Source of the DNA: JASEHD01 sp964471945
GTDB taxonomy: Bacteria > Bacteroidota > Ignavibacteria > UBA10030 > SZUA-254
Assembly: GCA_964471945.1 (NCBI GenBank)
Contig: CAYYIJ010000087.1
Span: 1 to 8,951, forward strand
Length of the DNA stretch: 8,951 bases
Direction of reading: 5' to 3'
This document shows, one piece after another, positions 6,484 to 8,951 of the stretch (within the stretch, counting starts at the first letter, position 1; each line of letters begins with the position of its first letter). A program made the position numbers and the translations under genes. The notes below the pieces were generated by a model. That model saw nothing but the letters and a program-made list of their open reading frames with translations, made no database searches and was not told where the DNA came from.

Positions 6484-7158
6484 ATGTCATCAGTTATTTT
6501 CGATATAGAAACACTTGCCTTGCCATTCGAGTCATTCGACGAAGTTCAGCAAGAATATCTAATGAAATTCGCTGATACTGAAGAGAAACGTGAAGCAGAG
6601 ATGCAAAAACTAAATCTGACCCCACTCACCGCACAGATAATAGCGATTGCCATGGTGAATCCTGAAACGATGGGTGGAAAAGTATTTTATCAATCGAATA
6701 TAAAAGAGAAATACTTTTCAGAAAATAATAAAGTTGAATTTATTTCCGGAAACGAAAAGGAAATACTCACAAACTTCTGGGAAACAATCCAGCATTACAA
6801 ACAATACATAACATTTAATGGAAGGACTTTCGATAATCCATTTATCATGCTTCGCTCGGCGCTCAACAGTATAAAGCCGACAAAAAACATCATGCCATAC
6901 CGTTACGATGCAAAAGAACATTGCGATCTTCTCGATCAACTGACTTTTTACGGTGCAATCCGGAAATTCAATTTAGATTTTTATTGTAAAGCGTTCGGAA
7001 TTAAAAGTCCGAAGAGCGAAGGAATAACCGGCTTAGACTTAGGTCCCCTCTACCGTGAAGGTAAATTCAGAGAGATTGCAGAGTATTGTTTGGGGGATGT
7101 AATCGCAACCGCGCATCTGTTTAACAGATGGAATGAATACTTGAATATTAAGGAATGA
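6484..7158 (+). CDS. PolB-related DEDDy 3'-5' exonuclease
   Basis: 224-residue RNase H-fold nuclease resembling the isolated proofreading domain of family B DNA polymerases (Pfam DNA_pol_B_exo2 type). Exo I is FDIETLA with D7 and E9. Exo II is TFNGRTFDNPF with D117. Exo III is the tyrosine form YCLGD (Y201, D205). All four catalytic acidic residues and the tyrosine are present, so it should be active on DNA 3' ends with two metal ions. No polymerase palm follows, so it is a free exonuclease. The ATG at 6484 is supported by GGAGG. It starts 1 bp after recX and ends 1 bp before the restriction gene, which suggests it works alongside recombination. The exact substrate is unknown for this family. 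Confidence 0.88.
   Translation: MSSVIFDIETLALPFESFDEVQQEYLMKFADTEEKREAEMQKLNLTPLTAQIIAIAMVNPETMGGKVFYQSNIKEKYFSENNKVEFISGNEKEILTNFWETIQHYKQYITFNGRTFDNPFIMLRSALNSIKPTKNIMPYRYDAKEHCDLLDQLTFYGAIRKFNLDFYCKAFGIKSPKSEGITGLDLGPLYREGKFREIAEYCLGDVIATAHLFNRWNEYLNIKE
7150..7154 (+). promoter_or_regulatory. Ribosome binding site of the restriction endonuclease gene
   Basis: AAGGA sits 5 nt before the ATG at 7160 and is contained in the 3' end of the exonuclease coding region. This means the incoming restriction gene uses sequence belonging to its neighbour, or that the junction has been tuned since insertion. Confidence 0.55.
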
Positions 7159-7159
7159 G

Positions 7160-7999
7160 ATGAATAGGAAAGCAAGAAGAGGTTCTAAAACCGCAGAGGG
7201 TGGCTTCGCGAATGAAAAGAATATTTGCAACAAATTTAATAATTGGATAGAAGATCCTGACGCGCAGAAATGGTTAGAGAAAATGGGATTCGGTGTTTCA
7301 AAAATAAATTCTCTAACCGCAGTTAGAATTCCATTTAAAATCAAGAAAGATGATTTAAACCAATACCACGTTAAAGAGGTAGATCAAAATGAAACTCTCA
7401 AATACAAAAAAGCAGATGTTCAAATACAAATAATTATTCGAATTGGAAATATATTAAAGATCGAAAACATTTCTCTAAAGAAAGCAAACACAGGATTCCC
7501 TTATAATCAAGTTGATAAAAGAACAATCGAAGATTACAAAAGGATGTGGGGATTCGATGATGAGATAGCATTTTGGTTAAAATTATTTACAGGAGAGATT
7601 TCGCCAGCCGAATACCCAAAAGATATCGAAATCGCAAATATAGAGGACAAAAGGAGATTAAAAATTTATGAAATGCCAAAACAAATTCAAGAAAAAATCA
7701 TAAACTTTTTCGAGAAAAATAAAATTCTTATTATTAATGATATAATAAAAGGCAGAGGCGGATTATCTGCTCAATGGCTGTTAGTCACAGAATTTAATAA
7801 ACAAACAAAGCAAACCAGATGGACCCTACAAGAAATAAACAGGGTCATGAATTTTTATGGAAATGGACCAGTAGCTGTATCCCCAAAAGGAAGTTTATAT
7901 ATTGGAAAAATAACTATGCAGAAGAAAGGTGGAACACCAGATCCAACAAAAATCCAATTTAAGCTTAATCCCTTAAAACTATTTGAGTTAGAAAAATGA
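7160..7999 (+). CDS. Type II restriction endonuclease (family by recognition; specificity unknown)
   Basis: 279 residues. The pattern is one I associate with a family of bacterial type II restriction enzymes (HpyAII/MboII-like by memory, not verified): GGFANEKNICNKFNNW at 14-29, DAQKWLEKMGF at 34-44, FNQVDKR-like YNQVDKR at 115-121, KGRGGLSAQWLLVTE at 197-211, and GSLYIGKITMQKKGGTPDP at 244-262. A PD-(D/E)xK-type core is possible: D86 in KADVQI, then IENISLKK (101-108), a strand with SLK in place of the usual ExK. It would cut unmodified DNA while the next gene's product protects the host. It starts 1 bp after the exonuclease stop and overlaps the methyltransferase start as ATGA. GC is about 31% (7201-7980), the lowest of the genes I counted, suggesting transfer. 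The restriction call rests on both sequence pattern and partner gene. Confidence 0.78.
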   Translation: MNRKARRGSKTAEGGFANEKNICNKFNNWIEDPDAQKWLEKMGFGVSKINSLTAVRIPFKIKKDDLNQYHVKEVDQNETLKYKKADVQIQIIIRIGNILKIENISLKKANTGFPYNQVDKRTIEDYKRMWGFDDEIAFWLKLFTGEISPAEYPKDIEIANIEDKRRLKIYEMPKQIQEKIINFFEKNKILIINDIIKGRGGLSAQWLLVTEFNKQTKQTRWTLQEINRVMNFYGNGPVAVSPKGSLYIGKITMQKKGGTPDPTKIQFKLNPLKLFELEK

Positions 8000-8856
8000 A
8001 TCTTGAAATTGATAAAGTATACCTTGGTGATTGTGTCGAAATCATGCAACAACTTCCAAATAGTTGTATAGATTTAATTTTTGCTGATCCACCCTTCAAT
8101 ATTGGTATTAAATACGATATATATGAAGACAAACTAAAGTATGAAGATTATTCTAATTGGTCTGAACGATGGATTCGAGAAACATATAGAATTCTAAAAA
8201 AGGATGGATCTATTTATATCGCAATTGGAGATGAATTTGCAGCGGAAATTAATATAATACTGAAAAAGACAGGATTTCATTTCAGAAATTGGATTGTCTG
8301 GTATTATACATTCGGTCAAAACCAAAGGAAAAAATTTAATCGTGCCCACACTCATATTTTATATTTCACCAAAGATAAAGAATCCTTTACCTTTAATAAC
8401 CAAGACATTAGAATCCCATCAGCTCGACAGTTGATATATAAAGATAAACGAGCCCATCCTAAGGGTAAAGTACCCGACGACGTGTGGGAATTCTCGCGTG
8501 TCTGCGGCACATTTAAAGAAAGGTTAGGTGATCATCCTTGCCAGATGCCAGAAAGCCTATTAGAGCGTATTATTAGTACAAGTTCAAATATTGGTGACAT
8601 CGTTCTTGATCCTTTCGGTGGAACAGGTACGACTGCCGCTGTAGCAAAAAAACTAAAAAGAAAATATATAACCATGGATATCTCATCGAGATATTCTGAT
8701 GTTATATCCAAAAGATTGGATGGTAAGATTATCGAAATAAAAAAAACATATCAGTATAAAGCAGAAGAAAGTTCAGTGTTATCGCTATTCGATCAAAAAA
8801 TTGAATATTCAGGGAAAAAACTTAAAAAACGAACCAAACGAAAACACTACAAGTAA
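7996..8856 (+). CDS. Site-specific DNA adenine methyltransferase (beta class, N6)
   Basis: 286-residue AdoMet-dependent DNA methyltransferase, the protective half of the restriction-modification pair. Catalytic motif IV is ADPPF (30-34), the form usual for N6-adenine modification. The AdoMet-binding motif I, LDPFGGTGTT, comes near the C-terminus (204-213). The order IV-target region-I defines the beta group. The central part (about 105-180) should carry target recognition and includes FNRAHTHILYFTKD and PSARQLIY. A conserved HPCQMPESLLERII segment stands where most relatives have HPTQKP. The C-terminal tail is strongly basic (KKLKKRTKRKHYK). GC is about 35% (8101-8700). Its ATG overlaps the endonuclease stop by 4 bp, so it probably depends on translation of the endonuclease. 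The recognition sequence cannot be read from sequence alone. Confidence 0.93.
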   Translation: MNLEIDKVYLGDCVEIMQQLPNSCIDLIFADPPFNIGIKYDIYEDKLKYEDYSNWSERWIRETYRILKKDGSIYIAIGDEFAAEINIILKKTGFHFRNWIVWYYTFGQNQRKKFNRAHTHILYFTKDKESFTFNNQDIRIPSARQLIYKDKRAHPKGKVPDDVWEFSRVCGTFKERLGDHPCQMPESLLERIISTSSNIGDIVLDPFGGTGTTAAVAKKLKRKYITMDISSRYSDVISKRLDGKIIEIKKTYQYKAEESSVLSLFDQKIEYSGKKLKKRTKRKHYK

Positions 8857-8868
8857 AAATATTTTAAT

Positions 8869-8951
8869 TTGAAACTAAAGTCTCAAAAATTTCATAATTC
8901 TCAACACATCGATGAAGTCGATTATTTAGTATTCGATGTCGAGACAACAGG
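8869..8951 (+). CDS. DnaQ-like DEDD 3'-5' exonuclease, 5' fragment cut by window edge
   Basis: After the methyltransferase stop, this frame stays open to the window end and encodes KLKSQKFHNSQHIDEVDY followed by LVFDVETTG. The latter is an almost ideal Exo I motif (D and E of FDVETTG at 8935-8943) of the DnaQ/epsilon-type exonuclease superfamily. No ATG exists in frame between the previous stop (8854-8856) and the motif. The TTG at 8869, 12 bp after the methyltransferase, is the most likely start, without a visible Shine-Dalgarno sequence. The full protein could be a DNA polymerase III epsilon-like subunit, an exonuclease fused to a UvrC-type or helicase domain, or a free exonuclease; the rest is outside the window. 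The motif is clear; product type beyond the superfamily is open. Confidence 0.6.
   Translation, partial: MKLKSQKFHNSQHIDEVDYLVFDVETT

Noticed and set aside
6484..7158. Family B DNA polymerase or CRISPR Cas4-type nuclease
   Set aside because: The protein is 224 residues with only the exonuclease motifs, no polymerase palm and no iron-sulfur cysteine cluster; no CRISPR repeats occur in the window.
7140..7165. Target-site duplications or recombination sites flanking the restriction pair
   Set aside because: I compared this junction by eye with 8850-8875 and found no shared direct or inverted repeat beyond short AT-rich matches.

Overview
The window is a densely packed bacterial chromosome segment, almost entirely coding on the + strand, with one divergent lipoprotein gene at the left. 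Gene content points to a Gram-negative-like, moderately AT-rich bacterium. Three things hint at the Bacteroidota/Ignavibacteriota (FCB) neighbourhood: a PolB-type exonuclease of a family common there, a possible TTTG-N19-TAnnTT promoter ahead of pgsA, and a nested-hairpin intergenic repeat. This placement is an inference from style, not a phylogenetic result.

Layout. Positions 1-239 hold no gene. They carry a compact palindrome-rich repeat (75-193) bounded by 13-bp perfect inverted repeats. A minus-strand gene (240-1247) encodes a lipoprotein with a PrcB_C-like and a META (HslJ-like) domain. A divergent promoter region (1248-1375) follows. Then come pgsA and pgpA (the two last steps of phosphatidylglycerol synthesis), cinA (NMN deamidase/ADP-ribose pyrophosphatase family), thpR (2',3'-cyclic phosphodiesterase), a stand-alone receiver-domain protein, recA, recX, and a PolB-related DEDDy 3'-5' exonuclease. 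After these comes a type II restriction endonuclease gene overlapping a DNA adenine methyltransferase gene by ATGA. Finally, the first ~28 codons of a DnaQ-like (DEDD) exonuclease run off the right edge.

How it works together. The pgsA-pgpA-cinA-thpR-recA-recX order is a housekeeping cluster of a recognisable type, joining membrane lipid synthesis, NAD salvage and recombination. The unusual part is the right third. A complete restriction-modification pair sits with 1-bp and 12-bp junctions between two 3'-5' exonuclease genes, directly downstream of recA-recX. The endonuclease gene is clearly more AT-rich (about 31% GC by hand count over 7201-7980) than recA (about 47% over 5041-5400). That fits a horizontally acquired defence module that has become translationally embedded in a recombination/repair operon. 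The free receiver domain between thpR and recA is the second oddity. I see no CRISPR array, tRNA, rRNA, transposase or convincing intrinsic terminator.
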